A DNA stretch of 64,000 bases from Chondrus crispus (taxonomy: Eukaryota > Rhodophyta > Florideophyceae > Gigartinales > Gigartinaceae): contig NW_005179120.1 of assembly GCF_000350225.1 (NCBI RefSeq), forward strand, positions 156,060 to 220,059, read 5' to 3'. A program made the position numbers and the translations under genes. Below are positions 1 through 10,655 of this stretch, piece after piece (position 1 is the stretch's first letter; every line of letters starts with the position of its first letter). The notes below the pieces were generated by a model. It saw nothing but the letters and a program-made list of their open reading frames with translations, ran no database searches and was not told where the DNA came from.

Positions 1-1806
1 TGCAGTTTGGATAGATGCCAATGCTTGTAGCAGACCCCACGGACGGTTTGTTAACTATAAATTTGCAGTTGCCTAAAGCATTTCAATTTTTGAGACCAAA
101 TGGCTTCTTTAGCTCTAACTTTCTCTGGCCCTCTTGAGTTGTATTCAGACGAATCGAAAGTGACTTTGGAATGTGTATCATTCGTATGCTTTTAACTTGA
201 AGGTGAAACGGACATTGTACAAAGTAAAGATGCTTTCTATGAAGCGCTTCAAAGGACTTTGCCACTACTTCAGTTTGGGTCCTCATAACATGTTTTTGCG
301 TTCGATGATGAAATTGATCATCTGTCGTTGGCGAATTTATTTTTAATACTGTTTTCCCCTATTATACCCTGACAGTGCGCAAATATACTTGCATCCACAT
401 GAGTAATAAGATGATACTAATGTAGATGCATGTGTATTGGCACTATGATACGTGGAGTCATGGAACCGAAGGGTTATTGGAGTATTCGTTTCTTTGTCTT
501 CAACATAAGAGGAAATCGAACCATCGACACCCACGTCTAAATATAATTTCTATGTGCGGCTGGGCGAAAGTGTCCAACAAAAAGCGTTTGTAGTGAATAA
601 CCAACATGACGTGGTCGGAGCACATGAGACAAAGAAGTGCGTGCTTGACAAGCTTTTTCGAGTATGTTTCTGTAGGATGAAAGACCACCGAAAAATATTT
701 GCGCGAACACCGCGCTGATTCTGGTAAACATGCATTTGGTGTATTGAAGACTAGATGCTCTCTGGCTTTGCTTGAAACGGGACAGCCACGAATTGATGTC
801 TTTGCAACATTTAACAGCACTACCCAATTAACGTGAAACAGTCGATTGTCTACAGTTGCCCACAGTTTGTTTACAGTAAAGACATGTTCACGCAAACAAA
901 GGGAGAGGACAAACATCCTCCCTCTCGGCAGAAGCACGACGCCTCTAGTTGAATACTGTCCCTGTACCCGCCTGTAGATTCGCATGCAGTGCTTTTTTAT
1001 CGAGAGGAGACCACCGTTGACGGGAAGAGAAGTTGGCGTTTCAAATATATCTAACAGAGGCACCCATGAAGATGGACAATTATGCCAGTGTCACTGCTAT
1101 ACAGCACTGCACCCCGTGTTAGCAACGGTATACTTTCCGCACAGGCATCTGGCCGAAGAGTGGTAGATCAACCACGACTGGATTGGTGCGAACATGAGCC
1201 CCCTTGATGCAAACCTTGCAGTGTAGGCCAGATGTCTGTCAGAATCCGATACAGTATTCATATATACTGTACATGTATATACTGCTGTACGCATGTTGTG
1301 ACGCCGGGAATAGTAGGATCTGGGAAACACGGCCCTGTACACTATGTGCTTTCCTATCCAAGTCCACTTTCGTCTTTTTCAAGTCCCTTCTAAAATACTC
1401 ATATGCGGTTGTTCTACACATCATACTTCAGTATAGGTGGGTGGGGTAGTGGTACGGTATATGCAATCAGCACTGTAGCATGGCTTCTAATAGTACGCAA
1501 GGTGATGTCACCAGCTGGCGGAGGCGCTGATGAGATGACGCGGACTATTCCGTAAAAGGAAAAGGGAAACGGAATTCACGGAGACGGACAAAGGCAGTTT
1601 GGAAACTGTGGAATAGTTCTGGGCATGATCGCTTTCAGACTGTGCTTTGAAGGATGCAACTGCGCTTGATCTGCGAGAGATTAGAAAGCGCAAATGCATG
1701 TAACGTTACCGCTGTCATTGAACAGCCTTGATGATGTGCATAGTTGAAAGGTGTTCATGCATGGGCAGCTTAAAACGCATACAGTCGTTGTCCTCTGCTA
1801 CTAGAC
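1..1806. other. Gene-poor leading stretch, nothing recognised
   Basis: Several short open frames overlap here on both strands, but none has a recognisable domain, a family-like pattern or convincing composition. The longest covers 500-1063 on the minus strand and is Cys/Arg/Leu-rich without any motif. The DNA is AT-rich compared with the gene-bearing stretch to its right. I see no RNA gene and no terminal repeat. It is best treated as intergenic DNA or unidentified old repeat. Confidence 0.5.
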
Positions 1807-2294
1807 TAGTGTCTAGGTGACAAATGGCCTCATATGAGGTCACTTTTCAACTTAATTTTTCTCGACTTGTGCTAGCTGAACAAAATGGAAAAAGATACTC
1901 TCGCCACCGCAGTTGACTTCTGCGCTGTGGAAGGGTGGAGCTTGGTGAGATCTGCACGTCCTTTCCAGGCTTTTTGAGAATACCTAAAGAAGAAGCTTTT
2001 TTAAAGAACATGAAAACGTTTTTTGTTGATATCTTCGAAACCAAAACGCCTGTTTAAAATACGATCCGATTGTTGAAACTATATTAGATTCTTAGTATTT
2101 CTGTGTATTCATAACTGCTATCTCGATGTTTTGCAGGAAGCTATTGCCGAGGGAATATTGGTTAAAGAAATAGTGTCTAAACTGATTTTATAAAATTTCG
2201 ATTTAATGTATACTTTTTTGCAAAAAAAAACCGGCCTCATATGAGGCCAAGCCTGACCTCATATGAGGCAAATTGCCGGTCGTCTAGACACTAG
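1807..2294. mobile_element. MITE-like element with terminal inverted repeats
   Basis: The stretch begins with CTAGTGTCTAG (1807-1817) and ends with its exact reverse complement CTAGACACTAG (2284-2294). Just inside both ends lies a second inverted word, CCTCATATGAGGTCA, itself built on the palindrome CTCATATGAG. It occurs once on the left near 1829-1845 and twice on the right near 2233-2272. The interior of about 490 bp is AT-rich and non-coding. This is the structure of a non-autonomous DNA transposon. I could not define a clean target-site duplication, so the exact outer limits and superfamily are open. A related CCTCATATGAG word occurs near 55245. Confidence 0.65.
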
Positions 2295-3143
2295 GGGAGT
2301 GCAAAGAAGAGGCATTGCGAAGTTGAATTGTCCTGTTGGAAGGAATGGTGCGGAGGGAATGTAGCAAGACGTGGCATCGTGTAGCAATGCAGTTGGTGTT
2401 GGAGGCCGGTAATGGGTTGTATTGTTGGCCCGACTTGTGTAGTCAATTTGCATATCGGACACTTGTCAGAAAGTGGATTGGTGAGAGACGGGCAGAGTGC
2501 AATTAAAGTAGTGCTGGTGCCGGATGTGGGGCTACTGCAGACGAGCAGGAGTAATTATCTGGAGAGAGATTGGATAGGACTGGTGCGATCGCGATTGCTA
2601 TCTGACTTTTGTAAGGCCATTTCCGCGAGCGCGCTACGGTTTCCTTGAAAACCACCAAAAACATCCCCACCACCACCAATTCCGGAACCAAATCGCGAGA
2701 ATCAACTCGCGACCGCACCTTCCCCCCAAATTTCCTCCCCCCCCCCCTCGCCTTCTCCCTCGACCCTCCTCCTCCTTGCCGCGCCTCATCTCTCACCCCA
2801 ACCTACCCGTCCTGTGTTCTTCCTAACACCCGTTCCGCTCAGCCATTCACGCTTCCCTGTACCCCCCCTTAGTTTCTTCACGACACGCCTCTGCCAACCA
2901 TGCACGTGCCCGCATACGCTGTCTAGAAAACAATTACGACTTGGGACGTGCCTCCAGCGCTCAACCGGCGAGAGACGATCAAGATAACGGACTTTTTCCT
3001 GTGACGACCCGTCGCCTCCGCACCTGTGAAAACATTTGCCCTACTTTCGCGCTACCTGCCTCCCGGAAAGCGCTTCCACTTCTTGCTGCCAATCAACTCG
3101 CTTTTGCGTCTAGTGAAGCCGCACCGTTCCCTTACTAGTTTTT
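2295..3143 (+). promoter_or_regulatory. Upstream region of the B56 gene, pyrimidine-rich on + strand
   Basis: There is no gene here. From about 2650 the plus strand becomes rich in C and T and contains a run of C near 2740, leading into the B56 reading frame. A similar strand-biased leader precedes the gene at 7573. It probably holds the promoter and 5' untranslated leader. No TATA box or defined site could be assigned with confidence. Confidence 0.4.
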
Positions 3144-4784
3144 ATGGCACGTGCAGCTCGCTTTCGGGACACGCAACGAGCCTCCCCGCTTTACGGTACG
3201 CTTTCTTCTCGCCCAACCACCGCCCATCTTGCCCACCAAGCACCACTCGTCCATCTACAACCACACGCCTCAAGCCTTGACCGCACCTTGCACAGCTCTA
3301 CCTCATCTTCGTGTGGTCGCCGCTGGACGTCTTCCGACGCGCTGCCGCTAACGAAAGACAACCTGTCGACTTGTGATCCTGATCCTTTTCCGATGACTCT
3401 CGCAGATGCGCCACCGCAAAATCGTCTCGCCATTTTCCTTTCCATGCTCAAGCGATGCGAGCAAACTTATAACTTCACTGACCCGCAGTCCCAGTACTCG
3501 CTCAAGGAGACCAAGCGGCGATACCTCAACGACATTTCCGAGTATGTGTCGTCCACGAGAGGAGTGTTCAACGAGCGCACCTACGTCCCCTTTATCAACA
3601 TGGTATCGGCCAACATTTTCCGCACCTTGCCCGTTAGCAGTGCGTCCGTTGACTGTTTTGAAGCAGACGATGACGAGCCTAACTTTGACCCCGCCTGGGC
3701 GCACCTGCAATTCGTCTATGAGTTGCTGAGAAAGTTTGTAATATCGAGCATCAAGGATTCCGAGGCGGCGCGCGCCTGCATTACGGTGGAATTTGTGACG
3801 GCCCTCGTCGGGCTTTTCAAAACCGAAGACACTCGAGAGAGAGACTATCTAAAGACGATTCTGCACCGGATCTACGGCAAGTTGATGCCGTTGCGCGGGC
3901 CAATTCGCAAAGCCATCATGGACGTGTTCCATCGGGTGGTGTATGAGCACGAGCGGTACAGCGGGACCGGGGAGCTGTTGGAAATCTTGGGGTCGATCAT
4001 CAACGGGTTTGCAGTGCCTCTAAAGGAGGAACACAAACAACTGCTGAGGAAGGGATTGTTGCCGTTGCACGTTCCGTCCAGCATGCCGATATACCATGAT
4101 CAACTGTTATTTTGCGTGACGCAGTTTGCGGTGAAGGATGCAAGATTTGCAGCGGAAATCATCAACACACTGCTCCGACACTGGCCAGTAACGCAGTCGC
4201 GAAAAGAAGTGTTGCTCCTAACCGAGATCGAGGCGTTGATAGAAGTAAATCGACCGGAGTATCTGGAGGGCGTGATCGGGCCTTTGTTTCGACGGGTTGG
4301 CAAGTGCATCGAATCGCCACACTTTCAAGTGGCTGAGCGAGCGCTCTTCTACTGGAACAACGAATATATCGTGAACGTGATGATGTACTATCGGGAGGTG
4401 GTGATGCGGGCGGTGATCGGGCCGCTGCAGCGAAACCTAGAATCACACTGGAACGCCAACGTGTTGTCGCTGTCAGCAAACGTGCAGAGAATGCTGTGTC
4501 AGATGGATGGGGCGCTGTTTGAGAAGTCGCGCAGGATGTACGAAGCGGAGCGAAGAGACGAAGGGAAGGTATGTGCGGAACGTGCAAGACGATGGGGGGC
4601 AGTGTATCGGATGGCGCAGAAGAGATTCAGGGAGAAACACGAGAGTGAGAGCGAGGGATGCAGCAGACACGTCAACGAAGGGATTAAGGCAGAGGTGAAC
4701 GGGACGAAGGCGTTGCCAGTAGAGGGCAAAGGGCAGAAGGGGGCGCTTACAAGCGGACGAAGCCGAAGTTTACAGATACTGTAG
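3144..4784 (+). CDS. PP2A regulatory subunit, B56 (B') family
   Basis: This is the regulatory B subunit that directs protein phosphatase 2A to its substrates by binding the scaffold/catalytic dimer. The 546-residue frame is intronless. From about residue 114 it follows the B56 alpha-helical (HEAT-like) domain throughout. Diagnostic segments are a 'YLNDISEYV...NIFRTLP' block, 'DDEPNFDPAWAHLQFVYE', 'RERDYLKTILHRIYGK', the family hallmark 'ELLEILGSIINGFAVPLKEE', and 'SPHFQVAERALFYWNNEYI'. The order and spacing match the family. The first 83 residues are Ser/Pro/Thr-rich and not conserved. Met84 (3393) lies just before the conserved domain and is a credible alternative start, since the DNA before it continues the pyrimidine-rich leader. 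The C-terminal tail after about residue 470 is basic and acidic and family-variable. The family call is firm; the exact start is not. Confidence 0.95.
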   Translation: MARAARFRDTQRASPLYGTLSSRPTTAHLAHQAPLVHLQPHASSLDRTLHSSTSSSCGRRWTSSDALPLTKDNLSTCDPDPFPMTLADAPPQNRLAIFLSMLKRCEQTYNFTDPQSQYSLKETKRRYLNDISEYVSSTRGVFNERTYVPFINMVSANIFRTLPVSSASVDCFEADDDEPNFDPAWAHLQFVYELLRKFVISSIKDSEAARACITVEFVTALVGLFKTEDTRERDYLKTILHRIYGKLMPLRGPIRKAIMDVFHRVVYEHERYSGTGELLEILGSIINGFAVPLKEEHKQLLRKGLLPLHVPSSMPIYHDQLLFCVTQFAVKDARFAAEIINTLLRHWPVTQSRKEVLLLTEIEALIEVNRPEYLEGVIGPLFRRVGKCIESPHFQVAERALFYWNNEYIVNVMMYYREVVMRAVIGPLQRNLESHWNANVLSLSANVQRMLCQMDGALFEKSRRMYEAERRDEGKVCAERARRWGAVYRMAQKRFREKHESESEGCSRHVNEGIKAEVNGTKALPVEGKGQKGALTSGRSRSLQIL

Positions 4785-5521
4785 TGGTCGGGGCAAGGTG
4801 CGGGGCGTGGAGCGGACCGCGGGTTTTGGCGTTGTACAGTACAGTAGTGCAGTGTAGAGAGTACAGGAGCACATGGAAAGCCGTGCCGCAATGGCGAAGT
4901 GGAGGCGGAACGCAGATGCAAGCGCAAGACAATCGAATCACTGCACGTCGATGTCGGGGGCAAAGCCTCTGGGATATCTTAGATAGGGCGTTAGGGTGTG
5001 TGTGTGTGTGTGTAAAGCAAAGAAGCTGCTGCCACGGCATGCATAGCAGGCGGCTCATTTTTTTTTTCTATCTTTCTGATGCAAGAGCTCTGATCAAGTG
5101 CTCCGCCTTTTTTTTTTAAACCGCACACGCCTCACGCGCACCGAAGCAAAGCAAGGTAGTAAGCCTCGCCGGGAGTGCCGCACGGACGCGGCCGCGTGCG
5201 CCAGTGCCGCGCGAGGGAGGCGGGCCGCGGGCTGTACCGCGCCCGGAAAGGTACAGCGCGGGGCACGCGGCAGCGGTAAGCGCGGCGAGGCGACACGGGC
5301 GGGGGCGGCGCGGGGTCTTGTGTATGTTAAAAAACTTTATTTACAAACCAGGGAGAACACGGGGGGCGGGAGGGTGCGCGGCGAGTGCGCGGCGAGAATT
5401 GTAGAGACGTGCGTATGGAGACGTGCGACGCGTGTGACGGCGGCCTAAGTGGAAGCGTACGGACGGGAGGGGGGCGCGTGCGTGAGCTGCGTGCGCCGCG
5501 GAAGGCACCGGGGCGGTGGCG
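4785..5521. other. Intergenic, includes a GT microsatellite
   Basis: This lies downstream of the B56 gene. It contains a (GT)n tract at about 4995-5013 and T runs near 5058 and 5110. Beyond about 5160 it passes into very GC- and CpG-rich DNA that continues past the gap. The open frames here have only Arg/Gly/Ala composition, as expected of GC-rich non-coding DNA. No gene is supported. Confidence 0.6.
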
Positions 5522-5621
5522 NNNNNNNNNNNNNNNNNNNNNNNNNNNNNNNNNNNNNNNNNNNNNNNNNNNNNNNNNNNNNNNNNNNNNNNNNNNNNNN
5601 NNNNNNNNNNNNNNNNNNNNN
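5522..5621. other. Scaffold gap (100 N)
   Basis: Exactly 100 undetermined bases lie inside very GC-rich sequence. The fixed length suggests a placeholder rather than a measured size. Confidence 0.99.
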
Positions 5622-6640
5622 CAAGGGGCCTGAACGGTGCGTTTGCATGTCTCTTCTCTGTTTCAGCTTGTACTGTCAGATGCCAACACGCTTACGTAGG
5701 CGGGGGGCTGAACTTGCAAACGCCTGTGCGGGGGCGGGCGGAGGTTTGAAGTGCCGGTGGCTGCGAGCTGTACAGTACGTGTACACTGTAGCTGGGAGGG
5801 GCAGTACGGTACAAGGTTGCCCGTTGGGGAGGGGAGCGCTGGCGGTGAGGTTTGCGGGGCGTGTGGGTGGTGGTGCGCTGTATCGCGGTGCGCTGTACAG
5901 TATCGTGGCCCTGTGGGCGGTGTCGGAGGCGTGGCCGCGGGGCGATAGCGCAACGAGGCGCACGGGCGGGTATTCGAGGCGGGCGCGATAGCGGGACCTG
6001 AAGGGCGGTCGCGAGACACCGTATATCTTACCCTTCGAGTGGTAATTTGCTACAGTATCTGATGGCAGAATCTGAGGGCCGACCTGGGCGCGTGATATGA
6101 GGATTTCAGCTGCCGAGGGGCGTGATTGGCCGCGCGCAATCGCAATTACTGTTACCCGGCACACGGCGGGGCACACGGCGGGGGCGGGGAGGTGGCGCCG
6201 TGGGCGCGGCGGGCGCGGCGGGCGCGGCGGGCGCCGCTGGCACGCTCGGCGGGCGGCAAAAACACGAGGCGAGGGAGAGACGAACGCGGTTTCCGGCGTG
6301 CGCATCCCGCGGCGGGCGGCACGCGGCTCGCGGCCGTGGCGCGTCGTCCGCGATGCAATTCTGCGAATCCGGAGGTGGGGCGGGCGGGTGCGGATGCGTA
6401 CGTCGCCACTTGTCGCCGTGGCGCGCCGCGCGGGGGGGCGTGTGGAACGAGGATGCGACGCGCCGGGCCGAATGCTTGCAGCACGCGGCCCGCGTCGAGG
6501 CAGCGCGCCGGCGCCCGTCAACGGGGACACGAATGTCCAGGCCCCGCGCCCTCAGCGATTGGTCGCCCGCGTAGCTCAGCAGCCAGTGATCGCGCCGCGC
6601 CGCCAGTTTTAAACTGCCCAACTCCACCGACACTTGAGGA
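5622..6640. other. CpG-rich block without a supported gene
   Basis: This is strongly GC- and CpG-rich DNA in which all six frames stay open for long stretches simply because stop codons are rare. The translations are Arg/Ala/Gly/Pro-rich and show no domain. Conflicting long frames on both strands (for example 6126-7133 plus and 5676-6530 minus) argue against any one of them. Together with the tract to 7572 it may be the promoter island of the gene at 7573. Confidence 0.5.
6202..6233. repeat. Tandem GGGCGCGGC 9-mer, three and a half copies
   Basis: The 9-base unit GGGCGCGGC is repeated in tandem within the CpG-rich block. It is a minisatellite-like GC tract. G runs separated by single C bases could fold, but there are too few uninterrupted GGG runs to insist on a quadruplex. 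Confidence 0.75.
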
Positions 6641-7572
6641 CGCGTCACCGCGTGACTACCTTGCAGGTGGAACCTCACGTTCTCGCACCCCTCCGTCATC
6701 CATCCCGACGACGCCCGCCCCGTTCGTCACGCCCGGATCCATTGCGGGCCCCGTGCGGGCCCCGACGTCGTCAGAAGGTCCATTCGGAGCAGCATTTGGC
6801 CCTGCCGACATGCCTACAGGGCCCTATCGGACCAACCTCCTCTTCTCCCGTCGAGAGTGCCCCGCCTTCCACTGCCAGACACGCACTGCCCACGCATGCC
6901 ATTCGTCACACCCCATATCCCCCTTCCCCCCTTCGCTTGCCGCCCTCTCTCGCTACCGCGCCAACGGACCCCTCTTCCCACCAACGCACGCACCCCCACC
7001 CACCGCCCGCATTCCTTCTTCCCGTCCTGTGTCCAGCCATCATTGTCCACATCCTATCCCATCTCTGTCCACCCCCTGTCCAACCCCCGTGTTGCCTCCC
7101 CCCTCCCATCTCCCTCTCTCACAACACGCCTGACGCCTTTAAGAAACCTTTTGTCCCATCCACATCCATACGCATTCGCCATATACCTCTGCCCAGACCT
7201 CCACCAACGCCGACCGCACCAACTACTCACCCCTCATCCCGCCGCCGACTGAATCGCCCCCGCACGCTTCGCCAACTCTGAAAACTCCCTTTCGTCCCCA
7301 TCTCTTCAACCTCAACTCATCGACGTCGTCTTCACTCAACTCCACCCCCCCCCCCCCCCCTGTTCCCCACTTCCTTCGTTCACTCCACCACCTTCTTCCA
7401 CGAACCCACTCCTTGTCCAAGCTACCCACACCAATTCAACAACCATTCTTGTCTAATCACATAACCCCTCCCTTACCCTACTGGATCTCCCACCCTTCCT
7501 GCTCCCTTCCTTGGCTCACCTAGCTCTTTATCCGTCTCATATCATCCGCGACCCTCCTCACCCCGTCTCAGA
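6641..7572 (+). promoter_or_regulatory. Pyrimidine-rich leader of the BRK-like gene
   Basis: For about 900 bases before the start at 7573 the plus strand is almost entirely C and T with few G residues. It includes an uninterrupted run of about 16 C near 7345-7360. The open frames through it encode Pro/Ser/Thr/His-rich low-complexity sequence and are not credible proteins. Position and strand bias match the leader of the B56 gene, suggesting a long 5' untranslated or promoter tract. Function is inference. Confidence 0.45.
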
Positions 7573-9378
7573 ATGTCTTCCGCAATGGACATCGACACGA
7601 CCAGTGCCTCTTCGTCCCCGTCCATCTCATCGCTCAAAGAGTCCGCAGATGCTCCTCCTACACAAAGCATGCCAGTCCCGATTGCAGGCTCTCCCTCAGT
7701 CTTCCGCCCTAATATCGGCAAGCCCACCTCGCCATCCGCGTTTGCTCCTCCCACCGGTTATGCACCGGCCATGTTCAAGCTCAAACAATCTCGCTCCTCA
7801 TCCGCCGCAACACCCCCGCCTCAAGCCTCTCAGCATCCCATCATATCCTCGAGGTTCAATCCAATCATCAACGTCACCGCCGCTCCCCCTGCGCAATCTT
7901 CTAACCCGGATCTCGCATCAAGCTTGGCAAGCCTCGATTCGTTGCCCTTAGCTTCCGCAGAGCAGCCATCCTCTCCGACAACTCCATCCTTCGCACATTC
8001 AGCCCCAGTGCAGATTCCACGTCCCTCCGCTTCCCGCATCCTTGGAGATTCTCGTCCCCCCATCGACCCTTCCTTGGGTGCGTCCACTGCACTTGGTTCC
8101 CACATCATCTCGTTTTCACCCACTGCAGCCATCCCCCAGTCCATGCCGAACCTCACGCCCAGTTTTCCCGCAACCTTGTTTGGAGGCGTTTCGGCCGAGG
8201 ACGAGCATGTAACTGTCTGGGAACCCCAGACTGGAAAGACTGTCGCAGGAAACGCTGCTCCCTACAGGCGTAATCTTGCCACCTGGTTGCAAGGACATCC
8301 CGGTTGGGAGGAAAAAGCCGATGAGCTCAAGTCATCGAAGAGGCGCTCAGCAGCACGTAGATCGAAGAGCGCTGCAGATTCTTTCGCGGCCCTCTGCTGT
8401 TATCCCGTTGCCAGCTTTCTCGCGAGCGATGGAGCGAGATGCTTGGAAGCACTCGGCGATGAAGATTTCTGCACCGAGGAGGCCATGATGACTTGGACGG
8501 CCGACGATTTTGTTCGACTTCAGGAAGCGCTGTTCCGTCTTGGACAAGAATGTCATGCGCAACAGTGCAACCCAGCGGAACTCGATGACAATCGCTGGGC
8601 CGATGTGGCTAGCCAGATAGGGGGTGCAAAGTTGCAGGGCACGATAGTTTCGTGTGCGCATCACATGTTGACGCGTGGAATCGCGAAGAGTAAGCGGGAA
8701 CTGGCAGGCAACACAAGCATGCCAGGCTCATTTAGTTCCGTTTCGTTTGGCGGCGTGGACTACTCAGGGGTGGATGCGCCTGCATCGGTGGGCTCATATG
8801 AGAATGACGGGGCCGGGTTTGAGGCCTTTGCTCCCAATTCTTTGCCTTCTTTCCGTGGGAACTTGGGTGCCTCATTTCTCGAAAAATCATTTCGCGCACC
8901 TCGTGAACCTCGTGTGACGGTGTGGAATCCCAGCAATGGCCGGACGATCTCCGGAAATGCGGCTCCGTATCGCAGAAATCTTGAAGCTTGGATGTGCCAA
9001 CACCCGGGGTGGTGCCCAAAAGAAGAGGGTCAGTTGAGCTCTTCCCGCAGAAATCGCAGTCGAAAAGTGCGACCATCAAGCGTCCCGACTGCTAGTGAAG
9101 GGGAAATGGAGCACGAGGCACTGGAGGGGTTGCTATTCCTTGCGAGGAGCCCGTCTGCCGATATGTCAAGTGGCACGGCAGCAGCCCAGCTTGGAAAGCA
9201 AATGGGAAGGGTCCGAGGGGGAAGGAATGGGGCTCAGGCGATAGACGTCAATTCGGATAGGAAGAAGCTCGGTAACACGTCAAGCATATCGAGTTCCTCG
9301 GCCGAGTATGGCTCTGACAACATTACCGATGAGGAGGACGAGGAAGACGCAGAAGAAGATTGCCGAATGGAAATGTAG
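7573..9378 (+). CDS. Protein with two BRK-like repeats and a SANT/Myb-like segment
   Basis: The 601-residue intronless protein is likely nuclear. A Ser/Pro/Ala-rich N-terminal third is followed by three ordered segments. Residues about 212-247 and 447-484 are two copies of the same motif. Each has a 'VTVW.P..G' start, an invariant 'GNAAPYRRNL' core and an 'HPGW' end, spaced like the BRK domain of chromatin remodellers (beta strand, 'AP', 'L..WL..HP'). Between them, residues about 305-367 have tryptophan and helix spacing like a SANT/Myb repeat: 'TWTADDFVRLQEALFRLG', then 'RWADVASQIGG'. A basic stretch follows each BRK-like copy, and the C terminus is Ser-rich and then acidic (Glu/Asp, residues about 575-598). 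Chromatin binding is inferred from the domain types; the BRK and SANT assignments rest on pattern, not on a search. The start is the first Met of two close ones (7573, 7585). Confidence 0.75.
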   Translation: MSSAMDIDTTSASSSPSISSLKESADAPPTQSMPVPIAGSPSVFRPNIGKPTSPSAFAPPTGYAPAMFKLKQSRSSSAATPPPQASQHPIISSRFNPIINVTAAPPAQSSNPDLASSLASLDSLPLASAEQPSSPTTPSFAHSAPVQIPRPSASRILGDSRPPIDPSLGASTALGSHIISFSPTAAIPQSMPNLTPSFPATLFGGVSAEDEHVTVWEPQTGKTVAGNAAPYRRNLATWLQGHPGWEEKADELKSSKRRSAARRSKSAADSFAALCCYPVASFLASDGARCLEALGDEDFCTEEAMMTWTADDFVRLQEALFRLGQECHAQQCNPAELDDNRWADVASQIGGAKLQGTIVSCAHHMLTRGIAKSKRELAGNTSMPGSFSSVSFGGVDYSGVDAPASVGSYENDGAGFEAFAPNSLPSFRGNLGASFLEKSFRAPREPRVTVWNPSNGRTISGNAAPYRRNLEAWMCQHPGWCPKEEGQLSSSRRNRSRKVRPSSVPTASEGEMEHEALEGLLFLARSPSADMSSGTAAAQLGKQMGRVRGGRNGAQAIDVNSDRKKLGNTSSISSSSAEYGSDNITDEEDEEDAEEDCRMEM

Positions 9379-10655
9379 TTTCGTTTCACATCGAGACTTT
9401 GCAAACACGCTGGAACAGAATTCCCCACAGGAGGGTAACGGGAAGAGCGGGAATGCCACTCTGAAGTCCCGTGGATCAGAGTACGCGACCGCGGTCCGCC
9501 CTCGCCTTGTAAATTATTCAAAAAAACAAAAAATAACACTGTGGTGACGTGCTCGCTTTTTCGATGGCTTAAAACTTATGTACAAAGACCGTAAAGATAA
9601 TTAACCCGATTTTGCGCCCTCGTGATGACTACGTAGCACTGTAGCACGGTACAGCAGCTGCCCTAACACCGCCTGATCGCCCTACGACACTCACTCTCGG
9701 GACAGACCTATGCTCGTTTTAGAATCGTTCCCCACATTCCTTGCGTTGTAACTTTGTCAAACCATCATAAGAAGTGTGCCAAAGCATAACATTGTTAAAA
9801 TCATCGTCTGCCTGTCCCAACTCATTCCATCCGATCCCAGCAAGTACCGGTATGTTCCTCCCGATAAGCTGTCAATTCGGCCCAACGCCAACTTTGCCAG
9901 AGCACCCAGCATGAGGCAAGCTTAGAAGTTATGATTCTAGTGAATCTATCCCACACGCAATGGCTCTTGTCGAATTTATTCTGCATTCTGCTATGGGAGA
10001 TGGCTGACATACTGTACTTTCCTTCGAATTACTGCATTTAAACGAACTCGCATTGGTAACCCATTCCTCCCCAGGTTAAGGGTCATTGAACTACAGATAT
10101 TCAACTCAATGCAACAAACAAAAAATATGTGAACCTTGAGGCTAAATATCACCTCCCGCTCAATAAATTTGCTCTCACTTCCAGTCGCAGATAATACCCT
10201 TCCAAAGCGTGAGCAACATTCCGTCGCAACATGGTGCAGACAAAGCAGCTCTAGCTAGAAACTACAGAGTATTCCACTTGAGCAGAACAGTGCTGTACTT
10301 TCATACTGCAGTGCGTACAGTTGTATGACCAGCATTCATATGAACTGTAATTTACAGAGCTTCATGCAATGCTGTTCTGCATCAGGACCACAAAAAGACC
10401 CAAACGTACCGTAACAGCAGCCTCGCCTTGCGCTACACGTGTACAGCCTGAAATTCAACGGATGCCGTCAGAGCATCGAGGCCGGCTACCCTTAGTTAGG
10501 GTAGTGGAGGCGTTTGCACTTTTTTGACCGCCCGAGCGATCTGCCAATTGTGCGGAGATATACTTTCTTGATCGGCCTGGCGACGGAGAGTAGTGGCAAC
10601 GAGAAGTGCTAGCTCTGACTTTTGATCTCTGCGCAAGGAATTCTACCCCTCGAAG
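9379..10655. other. Intergenic, no gene recognised
   Basis: No supported open frame is present. The sequence is AT-richer than the flanking genes and contains several CTGTA/TACAG words. A perfect hairpin (CTACCCT, 5-base loop, AGGGTAG) lies near 10487-10505, upstream of the next gene. It might be a regulatory element, but nothing shows its role. Confidence 0.55.

Noticed and set aside
500..1063. 187-codon minus-strand open frame
   Set aside because: No domain, no plausible composition and other frames open across it; likely chance.
5449..5991. Open frames running through the N gap
   Set aside because: Continuity across undetermined bases is not evidence of coding.
5676..7133. Long overlapping open frames on both strands (335 and 284 codons)
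   Set aside because: They lie in CpG-rich DNA where stops are rare, overlap each other on opposite strands, and translate to Arg/Ala/Pro-rich sequence without domains.
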